NCBI GenBank assembly: GCA_965220055.1 | Contig: CBDCPE010000004.1 | Coordinates: 2,790,001-2,854,000, forward strand | DNA from: Bin87 sp965220055 | GTDB lineage: Bacteria; Chloroflexota; Dehalococcoidia; Lucifugimonadales; UBA3495 | Direction: 5' to 3' | Length of the DNA stretch: 64,000 nt | Shown here: positions 43,046 to 51,852 of the stretch, one piece after another | Layout: the number at the start of each line of letters is the position of its first letter | Position numbering within the stretch: the first letter of the stretch is position 1 | Notes under the pieces: generated by a model | Told to the model about the DNA's origin: nothing | What the model saw: only the letters and a program-made list of their open reading frames with translations | Databases searched by the model: none | Position numbers and translations under genes: made by a program

Positions 43046-44044
43046 GTGCAGCCCGGGCTGGACCTACAAACCGTATCGATCTACGCTCCGGTGGTCGACA
43101 AGCTGGCCCAGGTCGAAGAGCAGCTGCACGAGCTCTGCCAGACAGACATAGCCGACCTGGACCCACTGCTGGACTATGCCCTGCGCTCGGGAGGGAAACG
43201 GGTTCGCCCCGCGCTGACCCTGCTGGCCGCAGAATTCCACGAACACGAACGGCAGCGTTCGCTCATCATGGCGGCGGCGGTGGAATTGCTGCACCTGGCC
43301 ACCCTGATCCACGACGACACGGTGGACAACGCCGGCATGCGGAGGGGCAAACCGACCATCAACAAGCTGTATGGCAATCACGTTGCCGTGCTGCTGGGTG
43401 ACTATCTGTTCGCCACGTCCGCCACCTTCGTCTGTGACACTGGGGTGATCCGCGTCATACGCCGCTTCTCGGAAACGATCATGGAGCTGGCCAGCGGACA
43501 ACTCATCGAGTTTTTCGCAACCTTTGACCCATCAAAAGCCCGACGCCTGTACGATGAGCGAATCTATCGCAAGACTGCATCGTTGTTCCGCACATCGGCA
43601 GAAACGGGAGCCGTACTGAGCGGAGCGCCGGAGGAGCAGGTACAGGCGTTGCGGCAGTACGGATACAACGTCGGCATGGCCTTCCAGATAGTGGATGACC
43701 TGCTGGACATCCAGGGCGACGCCAGCGAAATCGGCAAGCCGGTGGGCAACGACCTGCTGCAAGGCGTTTTGACGCTGCCCACCATCATGCTGATGGAGCG
43801 ATATCCAGACGACCACCCGATTGATGCCCTGTTCGCCTCCATCACCAACGGCGGTTCCGACGTCGATTGCTTGCTGCAGAAATCCCTGGACATGATTGAC
43901 GGTTCCAGCATCGTGCCCGACTGCTTCGCGGTAATCCGGGGCTACTGCGCCGAAGCAGCCGCCGCGTTGGATGATCTGACCGACTGCCCACCGAGACGGT
44001 CACTGCTGGAAATGGTGGACTACATCCGGGAGAGGTCGCGCTAG
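43046..44044 (+). CDS. Polyprenyl diphosphate synthase (IspB/HepT type)
   Basis: A 332-residue trans-prenyltransferase. The two Asp-rich motifs are DDTVD at residues 90-94 (LIHDDTVDNAGMRRG) and DDLLD at 217-221 (QIVDDLLDIQGD). Small residues precede the first motif, which fits long-chain products for a quinone side chain. The start is a GTG at 43046. It follows metG by 26 bases. Confidence 0.93.
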   Translation: MQPGLDLQTVSIYAPVVDKLAQVEEQLHELCQTDIADLDPLLDYALRSGGKRVRPALTLLAAEFHEHERQRSLIMAAAVELLHLATLIHDDTVDNAGMRRGKPTINKLYGNHVAVLLGDYLFATSATFVCDTGVIRVIRRFSETIMELASGQLIEFFATFDPSKARRLYDERIYRKTASLFRTSAETGAVLSGAPEEQVQALRQYGYNVGMAFQIVDDLLDIQGDASEIGKPVGNDLLQGVLTLPTIMLMERYPDDHPIDALFASITNGGSDVDCLLQKSLDMIDGSSIVPDCFAVIRGYCAEAAAALDDLTDCPPRRSLLEMVDYIRERSR

Positions 44045-44233
44045 CGAACCCCGCTTCATCCTGCCATTTGGCAGGTCGGACGGTCGCGTTCTCCCCGAGG
44101 GGCGAAGGGAAAGTAGCTCAAGAACCGGGAAGAGCGGCCCTTGGAAACCAACAGGCTGCGGCGCAGCCCGGCAGGCGATCCTGTTATAGTTGCGGCAAGC
44201 GATCCTGTCTTAATTCATCACCGGAGCCAAGCC

Positions 44234-45484
44234 ATGACCTCACCCGACAACGTCGAATCGAATCTGCGACCGCTGCCCCTTGAAGGGCTACGGGTGCTGG
44301 ACGCAACGCATATCGTTGCGGGCCCCTTCTGTTCCCTGATCCTGGCTGATATGGGGGCAGAGGTGATCAAGATTGAACGTCCGGGGAGCGGTGACCGCGC
44401 TCGGGAAAATGACCCTTTCATCGAAGGTCCCGATGGCTCGCAAGTCAGCGCCCGATACCTGGGCGTAAACAGGAACAAGAAGAGCGTGGCGCTGGACCTC
44501 CGTGACCCAACGGGGAAGCACGCCTTCGAGAATATGCTTCGAGTTTCGGACGTCCTACTGGACAACTGGGGACCCGGAGCGATGGCCCGCCTGGGTTACA
44601 GCTACGACCAGCTGAGCCAGATCAACCCAGCGCTGGTGTACGCCAGCGTCACCGGTTACGGAGATTCCGACGGCATGCGAGGTCCCTATTCAAGCTGGCC
44701 GGCCAACAACCCGTGCGTACAGGGAATGGGCGGGTGGATGGCTACCACCGGTACTCCCGAAAGCGGGCCGCAAATGGTGGGCGACAATATGGGCGATTCG
44801 GTTCCAGGGGTTTGGACCGCGCTGGGAGTTATGCTCGCCCTGGAGTCGCGGCGGAAGACCGGACGGGGGCAGCACGTGGACATGGCGATGTACGACTGCA
44901 TGGTCGCCCACACCACGAGCAGCATGCCGCTGTTCCAATCGACAGGCCAGGTGACCACGACGGCACGGGAAAACATGTTCTCGGCTCAGCTCGCCCTGCG
45001 GGCGTCTGACGGTTACGTGGTGCTGGCCGGGGCCGGCAACGCCGACGACAAATGGCGGGCCATGTGGAACCTCGTCGGCCGACCTGAACTGGCTGAAGAC
45101 CCGCGCTACCTGGGCCGCGGCGTGACCGGGCCCTTCTATGTCAGCGACATTGTTCCCGCGATCGAAGAATGGTCTCAGCACATCCCGAAACGGGAGTTGA
45201 ACCAGCACCTGCTGGACTGCGGGTTTTCCATGGGCATAGTGCAGGATGCGGCAGACTTGGACAACTGCCCGCATCTGGAAACCCGGAACATGTTTGTGGA
45301 CAGCGGTGACACCTACGGTCGGCCTTTCCGCACGGTCAACACACCGGTGCAGCTCACGGGATGCGTCGACTCGCCGGCCAATCCACCGCCCAGGCTGGGC
45401 GAGCATAACCATGACATCCTATGCACCATCGGCGGGCTGACAGAGGATGAAGTGGCCCAGCTGGAAGCAGAGGGGAAAGCCTGA
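44234..45484 (+). CDS. CaiB/BaiF-family protein without the catalytic Asp
   Basis: A 416-residue member of the class III CoA-transferase family (GLRVLDATHIVAGPFCSLIL at the start, ADMGAEVIKIERPG, then NRNKKSVALDL). Where the catalytic Asp should be (IGYDPIG in the homologue at 5961) this protein has PANNPCVQG, so Asn159 stands in for Asp141 of the other. Loss of the aspartyl-CoA nucleophile argues against ordinary CoA transfer. A lyase/racemase-like role or a regulatory role are both possible. GGAG lies seven bases before the ATG at 44234. The longer ATG at 44141 is less supported. Confidence 0.9.
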   Translation: MTSPDNVESNLRPLPLEGLRVLDATHIVAGPFCSLILADMGAEVIKIERPGSGDRARENDPFIEGPDGSQVSARYLGVNRNKKSVALDLRDPTGKHAFENMLRVSDVLLDNWGPGAMARLGYSYDQLSQINPALVYASVTGYGDSDGMRGPYSSWPANNPCVQGMGGWMATTGTPESGPQMVGDNMGDSVPGVWTALGVMLALESRRKTGRGQHVDMAMYDCMVAHTTSSMPLFQSTGQVTTTARENMFSAQLALRASDGYVVLAGAGNADDKWRAMWNLVGRPELAEDPRYLGRGVTGPFYVSDIVPAIEEWSQHIPKRELNQHLLDCGFSMGIVQDAADLDNCPHLETRNMFVDSGDTYGRPFRTVNTPVQLTGCVDSPANPPPRLGEHNHDILCTIGGLTEDEVAQLEAEGKA

Positions 45485-45532
45485 CGGATCAAACGGAACT
45501 GGTCGACACGTGACCGGGCTTGCAGCGGCCGG

Positions 45533-45541
45533 TGATAGAAT
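45533..45541 (+). promoter_or_regulatory. Extended -10 promoter of hisS
   Basis: TG, one base and TAGAAT (45536-45541) form an extended -10 about 190 bases before the hisS start. No T-box motif is visible in the leader. Confidence 0.45.
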
Positions 45542-45726
45542 GAATTTCGGCAGCGCTTTCCAGTTTGCGCAGCCGTTGAATCCAGTTTGCCGCTGGGCTG
45601 CGATGCTTGCCGGGGTCACAGACCAAGGCAAGGACTTTCTCTGGGTCCTGAAACTGTTCGGTCAACAACTGTTTCCTGCCCATTTAGCGTTCACTCGTTC
45701 AATGCCCAAGGAGTGCTGAAAACGCC

Positions 45727-46986
45727 ATGCCCACCTTTCAGGCCCCTCGTGGCACCGCCGACCGGTTACCCGCGGAGCAAAAATACTGGCGCTACATCCA
45801 GTCGCACGCTACCGACGTTGCGCGCCGGTTCGGCTACGGCAGGATCGACAGCCCGATGTTCGAGGACGCGCGGCTCTTCGTGCGTGGCGTCGGCGAAGGC
45901 ACAGACATCGTTGAAAAGGAGATGTACGTCTTCGAGGACCGGGGCGGCGACCAGTTGACCCTCCGCGCGGAAGGGACCGCACCGGTTTGCCGGGCCTACC
46001 TGGAACACGGGATGCACAACCAGACGCAGCCCGTCCGGATGTACTACCTCTGCCCGGTGTTTCGTTACGAGCGTCCGCAGGCCGGCCGCTTCCGTCAGCA
46101 TCACCAGTTCGGCGTGGAAGCCATCGGCGATGGTGACCCGTCGGTAGACGCGGAGGTCATCGGGCTCGCGTGGGCGTTCATGCATGAAATCGGGCTGACC
46201 GACATCACGTTGCTCACTAACAGCATCGGAGACGGAGAGTGCAGGCCGGAATACATCGCGGCCCTCATGTCGTACTACCAAAGCCAGACCGGCAACCTGT
46301 GCCCAGACTGCCGGCAACGGTTGGAGCGGAATCCCCTGCGACTCCTGGACTGCAAGGTGGAGACGTGCCGCGCGCTGGGAGAGGAAGCGCCGAAGTCCGT
46401 AGAGTGCCTGTGCGCGGAGTGCCAGACCCACTGGGACCGGGTCCGCTCGTACCTGGACGCTGCCGGGATCCCGAACCGGGTAGACCACCGGCTGGTGCGG
46501 GGATTGGACTACTACACGCGCACCGTGTTCGAGATCCAGCCGGCGGTTGAAGGAGCACAGTCCACCATCTGCGGTGGCGGCCGGTACGACGGCTTGATTG
46601 AGCAGCTGGGCGGGCGGTCAACGCCGGGGATCGGATTCGGCAGCGGTATCGAACGGTTGGCCCTCAACCTAAGACAGGCCGAAACCCCGGTTCCCGACGA
46701 GCCGTCGCCCCGATACCTGATCGCAACCATTGGGGAAGACGCCCGAATCGAAGGCGTACGCCTGGCGACCCGGATGCGGAACGCCGGGGTCGGAGCGATA
46801 CTTGCCAACGGCGGACGCGCGTTGCGGGGGCAGATGCGACAGGCCAACGCGCTGGGCGTGGCTGCCACGGTGATCCTGGGCGACGATGAGGTTAGGGACG
46901 GCACGGTAGTTGTGCGAGACATGCAGACCTCGAGCCAGCAGACCCTGCCGGTGGACCAGTTCCTAAACGAAGCAAGCGCGGGCTAA
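45727..46986 (+). CDS. hisS: Histidyl-tRNA synthetase
   Basis: A 419-residue class II synthetase. Motif 2 is FRYERPQAGRFRQHHQFGVE, the histidine-binding motif is GLDYYTRTVFEI, and motif 3 is the GIGFGSGIERL segment. A four-Cys insertion (CPDC, CKVETC, CLCAEC) may bind zinc, as in a subset of the family. The C-terminal anticodon domain (from PRYLIATIGED) is complete. A strong terminator follows the gene. Confidence 0.96.
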   Translation: MPTFQAPRGTADRLPAEQKYWRYIQSHATDVARRFGYGRIDSPMFEDARLFVRGVGEGTDIVEKEMYVFEDRGGDQLTLRAEGTAPVCRAYLEHGMHNQTQPVRMYYLCPVFRYERPQAGRFRQHHQFGVEAIGDGDPSVDAEVIGLAWAFMHEIGLTDITLLTNSIGDGECRPEYIAALMSYYQSQTGNLCPDCRQRLERNPLRLLDCKVETCRALGEEAPKSVECLCAECQTHWDRVRSYLDAAGIPNRVDHRLVRGLDYYTRTVFEIQPAVEGAQSTICGGGRYDGLIEQLGGRSTPGIGFGSGIERLALNLRQAETPVPDEPSPRYLIATIGEDARIEGVRLATRMRNAGVGAILANGGRALRGQMRQANALGVAATVILGDDEVRDGTVVVRDMQTSSQQTLPVDQFLNEASAG

Positions 46987-47008
46987 CGCGTTGATCTTGC
47001 ACCGTCGC

Positions 47009-47039
47009 AAGGGCCGGATGAACCTCCGGCCTTTTAGTT
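47009..47039 (+). terminator. Rho-independent terminator after hisS
   Basis: AAGGGCCGGA, a short loop, then TCCGGCCTTTT: a 10-pair stem (one G-U) ending in TTTTAGTTT, directly after the hisS stop. Confidence 0.85.
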
Positions 47040-47093
47040 TGGCTGTTTCCCAGCGAATCGGAACAAATAGCCGCAAATCGTGTGCCGCCGCTG

Positions 47094-47121
47094 TTGACAC
47101 AGAACAACTGTTTGTTAGAAC
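47094..47121 (+). promoter_or_regulatory. Sigma-70 promoter before the small protein gene
   Basis: A perfect TTGACA at 47094-47099, a 16-base spacer and a weaker TAGAAC at 47116-47121. It begins 50 bases after the hisS terminator. Confidence 0.6.
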
Positions 47122-47167
47122 ATGTGCTCCACACAAATGCGCTGCAATCGGCGCAACAGGAGCGGAC

Positions 47168-47476
47168 ATGAGCACCGACATTCGCAACAGCGTCATCGAC
47201 GCAACCCATTCAGTGGCCACTTCCTGCATCCCGGCGGGCGGGCGGCGGATATCGTACCGGGGATACCTGATCCACGGTGAGGTGCCGTCGATTTGCTACG
47301 TGATTTACGGACGGAATGGATTCGGTCAGCTGACCGAGCTGGGAGCCACGCGCAGCTTCCCCGACGCCATGCTTTGGGTCGACCGGCACCTGGCCAACAT
47401 GGAAGGCATGATCCCTGCGGGAGTGCAGCAAGCGCGTACACCTGCGGCACAAGACGCTTTTCCGGCCGCCGCCTGA
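47168..47476 (+). CDS. Small conserved-looking protein, unrecognised
   Basis: A 102-residue soluble protein. AGGAG lies five bases before the ATG at 47168, which sets the start. The middle reads RISYRGYLIHGEVPSICYVI and the last ~40 residues are partly amphipathic helix (AMLWVDRHLANMEGMIPAG). No family is recognised. It has its own promoter and is followed by the cyclase-family gene within 17 bases, so they may be one operon. Confidence 0.65.
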   Translation: MSTDIRNSVIDATHSVATSCIPAGGRRISYRGYLIHGEVPSICYVIYGRNGFGQLTELGATRSFPDAMLWVDRHLANMEGMIPAGVQQARTPAAQDAFPAAA

Positions 47477-47493
47477 CTGGCACGGTTCCCCCG

Positions 47494-48210
47494 ATGGAAC
47501 ACCCGGAACTGACTATCGTTTATCGCCGGGTCGTGGATTTGACCCACCCGATAAGGCCCGGCATCCCCATTTGGCCCGGAGACCCGCCCGTCCAATTTGA
47601 AACGGCGGCCGGCATTGGGAGCCACGGGTATTTCCTGCGACGCTTCAGCATGGGAGAGCACAACGGGACCCACCTGTCGACGCCATCCGCGCTAGTAGAC
47701 GATGGCGCGGGCCCGGATAGCATCGCACCCGAAGCATTGGTTGTACCCGCGGTCGTAATCGACGCGAGAGGCCCGGGGGCAAGTGACGCGGATTACTCCC
47801 TGGACCCTAAAGACGTGATCGAATGGGAGAGCCGCCATGGGCCGGTTCCGGGCGGTTCCTGCGTCCTGCTGCTGACCGGCTGGCACCGGTATTGGGACGA
47901 ACCGAAACGGTTCATCAACCTGGGGACCGATGGCCTGATGCACACGCCCGGGTTCGGCGTCGAGACGGTGCGTTTCTTATTGGATGAACGCAGCGTGTCC
48001 GGTATCGGCACTGATACGCACGGAGTAGACACCGGTAAAGACGTCGGGCTGGAGGTCAGCAGGATCGCTTTGCAAGAAGGGGCGATGATCCTAGAATGCC
48101 TGAACAACCTTGATCAGCTACCGGCCACCGGCACGACCCTGATCGTCGGGCGATTGCCCTTAGTAGGCGGGAGCGGTTGTCCCGCGTCAGTACTGGCACT
48201 GACTCCCTGA
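47494..48210 (+). CDS. Cyclase-family (kynurenine formamidase-like) protein with altered metal motif
   Basis: A 238-residue metal hydrolase fold. DLTHPIRPGIPIWPGDPP at the start and VLLLTGWHRYW with GIGTDTHGVDT later match the family. The metal signature, normally HxGTHxDxPxH, reads HNGTHLSTPSA: His56 and His60 remain, but the Asp is Ser62 and the last His is Ala66. The enzyme may be inactive or bind metal differently. The ATG at 47494 has no clear ribosome binding site. The preceding small protein may be translationally linked. Confidence 0.85.
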   Translation: MEHPELTIVYRRVVDLTHPIRPGIPIWPGDPPVQFETAAGIGSHGYFLRRFSMGEHNGTHLSTPSALVDDGAGPDSIAPEALVVPAVVIDARGPGASDADYSLDPKDVIEWESRHGPVPGGSCVLLLTGWHRYWDEPKRFINLGTDGLMHTPGFGVETVRFLLDERSVSGIGTDTHGVDTGKDVGLEVSRIALQEGAMILECLNNLDQLPATGTTLIVGRLPLVGGSGCPASVLALTP

Positions 48211-48300
48211 CGGATGCGATCGGATCCGCCTGAGGGGGGCACCGCGAAAACGGTTTCCGTACCACAGGCGGACCCGATCGCAACGCTGTTGGGCCAGCGG

Positions 48301-48696
48301 TTACAGGGCCGCCGCTCCGGCCGCGGCGCACTGCTCGTCTTCCTGGCTGGTGCCGCCACCGACACCGCAGGCTCCCACGACCGCGCCGCCCTGGACGATG
48401 GGAACCGCGCCCTGTCCGAAGATCATCTCTGAGCCGGCGCGTTCTCGGATGCCCGCCGGAGTGGGAGCAGTGGCCCGGTCCTGCATCTCGCCGCTGGGCC
48501 GACCGAAGGCCGCCGAAGCGACCGCCTTGCCCTGGCAGCCATAGGCCGACGCCCAGATGGCGCCGTCCATGCGCTGCAAACCGAGGAGCCGACCTCCGGC
48601 GTCCACAACGGCCACGCTGATCTTTATGTTGAGTTCTTCCGCCTGGGCTATGGCCGCCGCCATAATCCGGTTGCTGTCCGCGAGTGTCAGTGCCAT
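48301..48696 (-). CDS. GlcG/HbpS-like heme-binding family protein
   Basis: A 131-residue protein of the GlcG/HbpS/DUF336 family: ISVAVVDAGGRLLGLQRMDG, WASAYGCQGKAVASAAFGRP and IVQGGAVVGACGVGGGTSQE in order. The fold is PAS-like. Some members bind heme or cobalamin-pathway intermediates; the role here is unknown. It faces away from hisF, and the 381-base gap between them holds repeat copy 4. Confidence 0.88.
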   Translation of the reverse strand: MALTLADSNRIMAAAIAQAEELNIKISVAVVDAGGRLLGLQRMDGAIWASAYGCQGKAVASAAFGRPSGEMQDRATAPTPAGIRERAGSEMIFGQGAVPIVQGGAVVGACGVGGGTSQEDEQCAAAGAAAL

Positions 48697-48802
48697 TTTT
48701 GCCTCCAGTATGTGCTCGGCTGTTGGCCGGCAATCGATGAAGCATCATAGTAGCCGCGGCAGTGCCCGGCAACAATGCGCGGGGCTCACGTATATCCAGT
48801 TT

Positions 48803-48993
48803 TATCATTGCGAAGAGCGTAGCGACGCGGCAACCACGTTGCCTGCGAGACGTTTCCTCCGACATCGAGATTGCCGCGCTTCGCTCGCAATGACAGCGGG
48901 CGGGGCGCTCGCGATGATTGAGCGCAGGGCCATCGCAATGACGGAGGACAGAGCGCTCGCGATGACAGTTTGAATCCAAGAGGGTACGCGTCA
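48803..48993. repeat. Interspersed palindromic repeat, copy 4 (long form)
   Basis: The left arm is CATTGCGAAGAGCGTAGCGA and the right arm contains GAGATTGCCGCGCTTCGCTC. About three extra units built on GGGCGCTCGCGATGA follow, and the conserved tail ends GAGGGTACGCGTCA. Confidence 0.85.
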
Positions 48994-49032
48994 ACGCGCG
49001 GGGCTGATGATACCGGTCTAACGTGCGGCGGA

Positions 49033-49041
49033 TGCTATACT
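49033..49041 (+). promoter_or_regulatory. Extended -10 promoter of hisF
   Basis: TGC followed by TATACT (49036-49041), 36 bases before the chosen hisF start. Confidence 0.55.
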
Positions 49042-49077
49042 GACCGCCGATATCTTAGCCAAACGTTTGCGTCCGCT

Positions 49078-49887
49078 GTGCTGACTCGCCGCATCATACC
49101 CTGCCTAGACGTTGACGCCGGCCGCGTCGTTAAAGGCACCAGTTTCGTCAACCTGCGCGACGCCGGCGACCCGGCGGAACTTGCAGCCCGGTATGACCTG
49201 GAAGGTGCCGACGAGCTGGTGTTCCTAGACATCACCGCCAGCAGCGACTCGCGCGACACCATGGTAGACGTGGTGCGGAGCGTCTCTGAGCAGGTCTTCA
49301 TACCCCTGACCGTGGGCGGGGGCATCCGATCCATCGAGGACGTGCGCCGCATGCTCAACGCCGGGGCCGACAAGGTCTCGGTCAACACTGCCGCGATCAA
49401 TACCCCGGAACTGGTGTCGCAGGGCGCGGCGCAGTTTGGCAGTCAGTGCATCGTCACCGCCATCGACGCCCGGCGGGTCGTGCAGGGGGAAGAGTTTCCC
49501 GCGCCAAAGGACCCTTCGCTTGCGGTTGATGCTGAGTCGGGATGGCAGGTTTTCACGCACGGGGGCCGCAACCCAACCGGCCTGGACGCAGTCAAGTGGG
49601 CGGAGCGAACGGTCGCCCTGGGTTCCGGTGAAATCCTGCTAACCAGCATGGACGAAGACGGGCAGCAGGATGGCTACGACCTGCCGCTGACCCGAGCCAT
49701 ATCGCGCGCGGTGCCGGTACCGGTGATCGCGAGCGGAGGAGCCGGCACGCTGCAGCATCTGCATGATGCCTTCTCTGACGGCGAGGCCGACGCCGTGCTG
49801 GCCGCCAGCATCTTCCACTTCGGCACGTATTCGATCGCGCAGGCCAAGGCGTACCTGGCAGCCTGCGGCGTTCCCATGAGAATCTGA
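49078..49887 (+). CDS. hisF: Imidazole glycerol phosphate synthase cyclase subunit
   Basis: A protein of about 269 residues forming imidazole glycerol phosphate and AICAR with HisH. TRRIIPCLDVDAGRVVKGTS is the family start; Asp of PCLDVDAG and the later ITAS/GGGIRSIEDVRR loops carry catalytic residues. The GTG at 49078 places the start at the family position; further upstream starts run into unrelated sequence. A 16-residue insert near residue 140 (EEFPAPKDPSLAVDAESGWQ) lengthens it slightly over the usual ~252. No hisH is nearby. Confidence 0.94.
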   Translation: MLTRRIIPCLDVDAGRVVKGTSFVNLRDAGDPAELAARYDLEGADELVFLDITASSDSRDTMVDVVRSVSEQVFIPLTVGGGIRSIEDVRRMLNAGADKVSVNTAAINTPELVSQGAAQFGSQCIVTAIDARRVVQGEEFPAPKDPSLAVDAESGWQVFTHGGRNPTGLDAVKWAERTVALGSGEILLTSMDEDGQQDGYDLPLTRAISRAVPVPVIASGGAGTLQHLHDAFSDGEADAVLAASIFHFGTYSIAQAKAYLAACGVPMRI

Positions 49888-49918
49888 CTCCCGCCAAACA
49901 CAATTGGTAAGGACCCTA

Positions 49919-50620
49919 ATGAGCGCTATCACCACAGTAATCTTCGACATGTTCAACACGATAGCGCAGGACGGCACCGAACACTGGCGGCAGACGTTCG
50001 CCGCCATCATCGAGGAACAGCAGCTAGGCACGACTCCTGAAGAATTAAGGCACGCTTGGGACTACGGTGCGGGCAATTTCAGGGATCGACGAACCGCACC
50101 GGGAGCGCAGTTCATTTCGTACCTGGACGGCTGGGCGCACGCCTTTGCCACGGCGTTCACCGAATTGAAATTGAAGGGGGATGCTATGGCAGCCTCCCAG
50201 AAATCGATCGATGACCTGGGAACACGGCCACTGTTCCCCGAGGCGGCAGAAGCGTTGTCAATCCTGGGCCAGACACGCCAACTGGCGGTGATATCGAATG
50301 CTGACGACGCATACCTCGACCCCGTAGTGGCGCGCATACCGGTGGGTCTGGGCGCGGTCATTTCGTCGGAAGCCGTGCAGTGCTACAAGCCCGACCGACG
50401 GCTTTTCGACGCGGCGGTTGAGCAACTCGGAGTGCAACCATCGGAATGCGCGTACGTGGGTGACCGCCAGTTCGAGGATGTTATGGGTTCGCGGGCGGTG
50501 GGTATGGGCGCGATATGGATCAACCGCTCCGGTCAACTGACGGACCCGGCCCTGCCCACGCCGGACGCGGAGATCCACAACCTACTGGAATTGCCTGACG
50601 TCCTGGCCACAATCGGCTAG
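49919..50620 (+). CDS. HAD-family hydrolase
   Basis: A 233-residue HAD-fold protein. Motif I is VIFDMFNTI: Asp10 is the nucleophile, but the second position that is Asp in phosphatases is Phe12, as in haloacid dehalogenases (DxY/F). Motif III and IV are CYKPDRRLFDAAVEQL and YVGDRQFEDVMGSRAVGM. AAGGA precedes the ATG. It lies between hisF and the insertion sequence, where a histidinol-phosphatase could be expected, but the motif does not favour a phosphatase. Confidence 0.88.
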   Translation: MSAITTVIFDMFNTIAQDGTEHWRQTFAAIIEEQQLGTTPEELRHAWDYGAGNFRDRRTAPGAQFISYLDGWAHAFATAFTELKLKGDAMAASQKSIDDLGTRPLFPEAAEALSILGQTRQLAVISNADDAYLDPVVARIPVGLGAVISSEAVQCYKPDRRLFDAAVEQLGVQPSECAYVGDRQFEDVMGSRAVGMGAIWINRSGQLTDPALPTPDAEIHNLLELPDVLATIG

Positions 50621-50631
50621 GAATTGCCCTA

Positions 50632-51839
50632 GTACCGTTGCCAGGTAGATTTGTAAGAATATAAGAAAGCAGCCATACTTGGGCATGATCTTTCTGTGAG
50701 GGAGTGCCCAGCCATGGCTGCCATCAAGTATAAAGTGGAACTGACCGAGGCCGAACGTTCCCGTCTCAATGAGGTGTCCCAGCGAGGCAAGGCGTCAGTG
50801 CGCACCGTGAAGCGTGCGCTGTCGCTGCTCAAGGCTGACCAGGGGGTTAGGGACCGTGAGATAGCCGATGTGCTGTTGGTCAACGCGGCCACGGTCGCCA
50901 GAGCACGGAAGCGGTACGTGGAGGAAGGACTTGAGGCCGCCATCAATGACCGACCGCGGCCGGGCCAGGAGCGCAAGCTGGACGGGAGGCAGGAAGCGCA
51001 CCTGATCGCCATTGCGTGCAGCGCCGCGCCCGAAGGGCACACGCACTGGACACTCCAGTTGTTGGCCGACCAGGTGGTGGAGTTGGAGTTTGCCGATAGC
51101 ATCTCCCTGGAGACGGTGCGCCAGATGCTCAAAAAAACGAACTCAAGCCGTGGCAGAAGAAGGAGTGGTGTATCCCCAAGGTGAGCGGGGAGTTCGTGGC
51201 GCGGATGGAGGACGTGCTGGACCTGTACCAACAGGCGTACCATCCGGAGCGGCCGGTAGTGTGTTTCGACGAGACCTCCCGGCAATTGACTGGGGAGGTG
51301 CGTCCGCCCCTGGCGGCTGCCCCCGGACGGATGGCACGCTATGACACCGAGTACCAGCGCAACGGGACACGGAACCTGTTCATGATCTGCGAGCCGAAGG
51401 GTGGATGGAGACATGTGGCGGTGACCGAGCGCCGCACTGCGGTGGACTTCGCGTACCAGATGCGGTGGCTGGTGGACGAGGCCTACCCCGATGCCGAGGT
51501 GGTCAGGCTGGTACTGGACAACCTCAACACCCACAAGCTCGGCTCACTCTACGAAGCATTTGAGCCCGGCGAAGCTCGGCGCATCGCCCAACGCCTCGAG
51601 TTTCATTACACTCCCACGCACGGCAGCTGGCTGAACATGGCTGAGATCGAGTTGAGCGTCTTCAGCAGAGGGTGTCTGAACCGCCGTATCAGCGATGAGC
51701 CGGAGCTGCGGCGAGAGGTTGCGGCGCTCGAACGCGAGCGCAACGCAGCAAAATCAGCCATAGACTGGCGGTTTACCACCCAAGATGCTCGCCGTAAGCT
51801 CCAACATATCTACCCTGCAAGATCAGATTGAAACGGTAC
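50632..51839 (+). mobile_element. IS630-type insertion sequence 2
   Basis: A 1208-base element with outer inverted repeats GTACCGTT (50632-50639) and AACGGTAC (51832-51839), flanked by TA (50630-50631 and 51840-51841). An inner pair, GCCAGGTAGATTTGT and GCAGGGTAGATATGT, matches with an offset. Removing the element restores CCCTAGGG, a palindromic target. The insertion lies in front of hisIE. Confidence 0.9.
50714..51831 (+). CDS. IS630-type transposase made by -1 frameshift at an A7 run
   Basis: The first frame (MAAIKYKVELTEAERSRLNE onward) holds the helix-turn-helix region and runs out after QMLKK. The second frame carries NELKPWQKKEWCIPKVS and the catalytic part: VVCFDETSRQLTG (D1), VLDNLNTHKLGS (D2) and HGSWLNMAEIELSVF (E), ending at 51831. 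The switch is at seven A residues (51131-51137), where one base slips back. That is a classical slippage site, so a fused transposase is likely. A sequencing error is the alternative. Confidence 0.88.
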
Positions 51840-51852
51840 TAGGGAGGATCAG

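Noticed and set aside
45485..45726. T-box leader before hisS
   Set aside because: No T-box sequence (AGGGTGGNACCGCG type) or specifier stem could be found.
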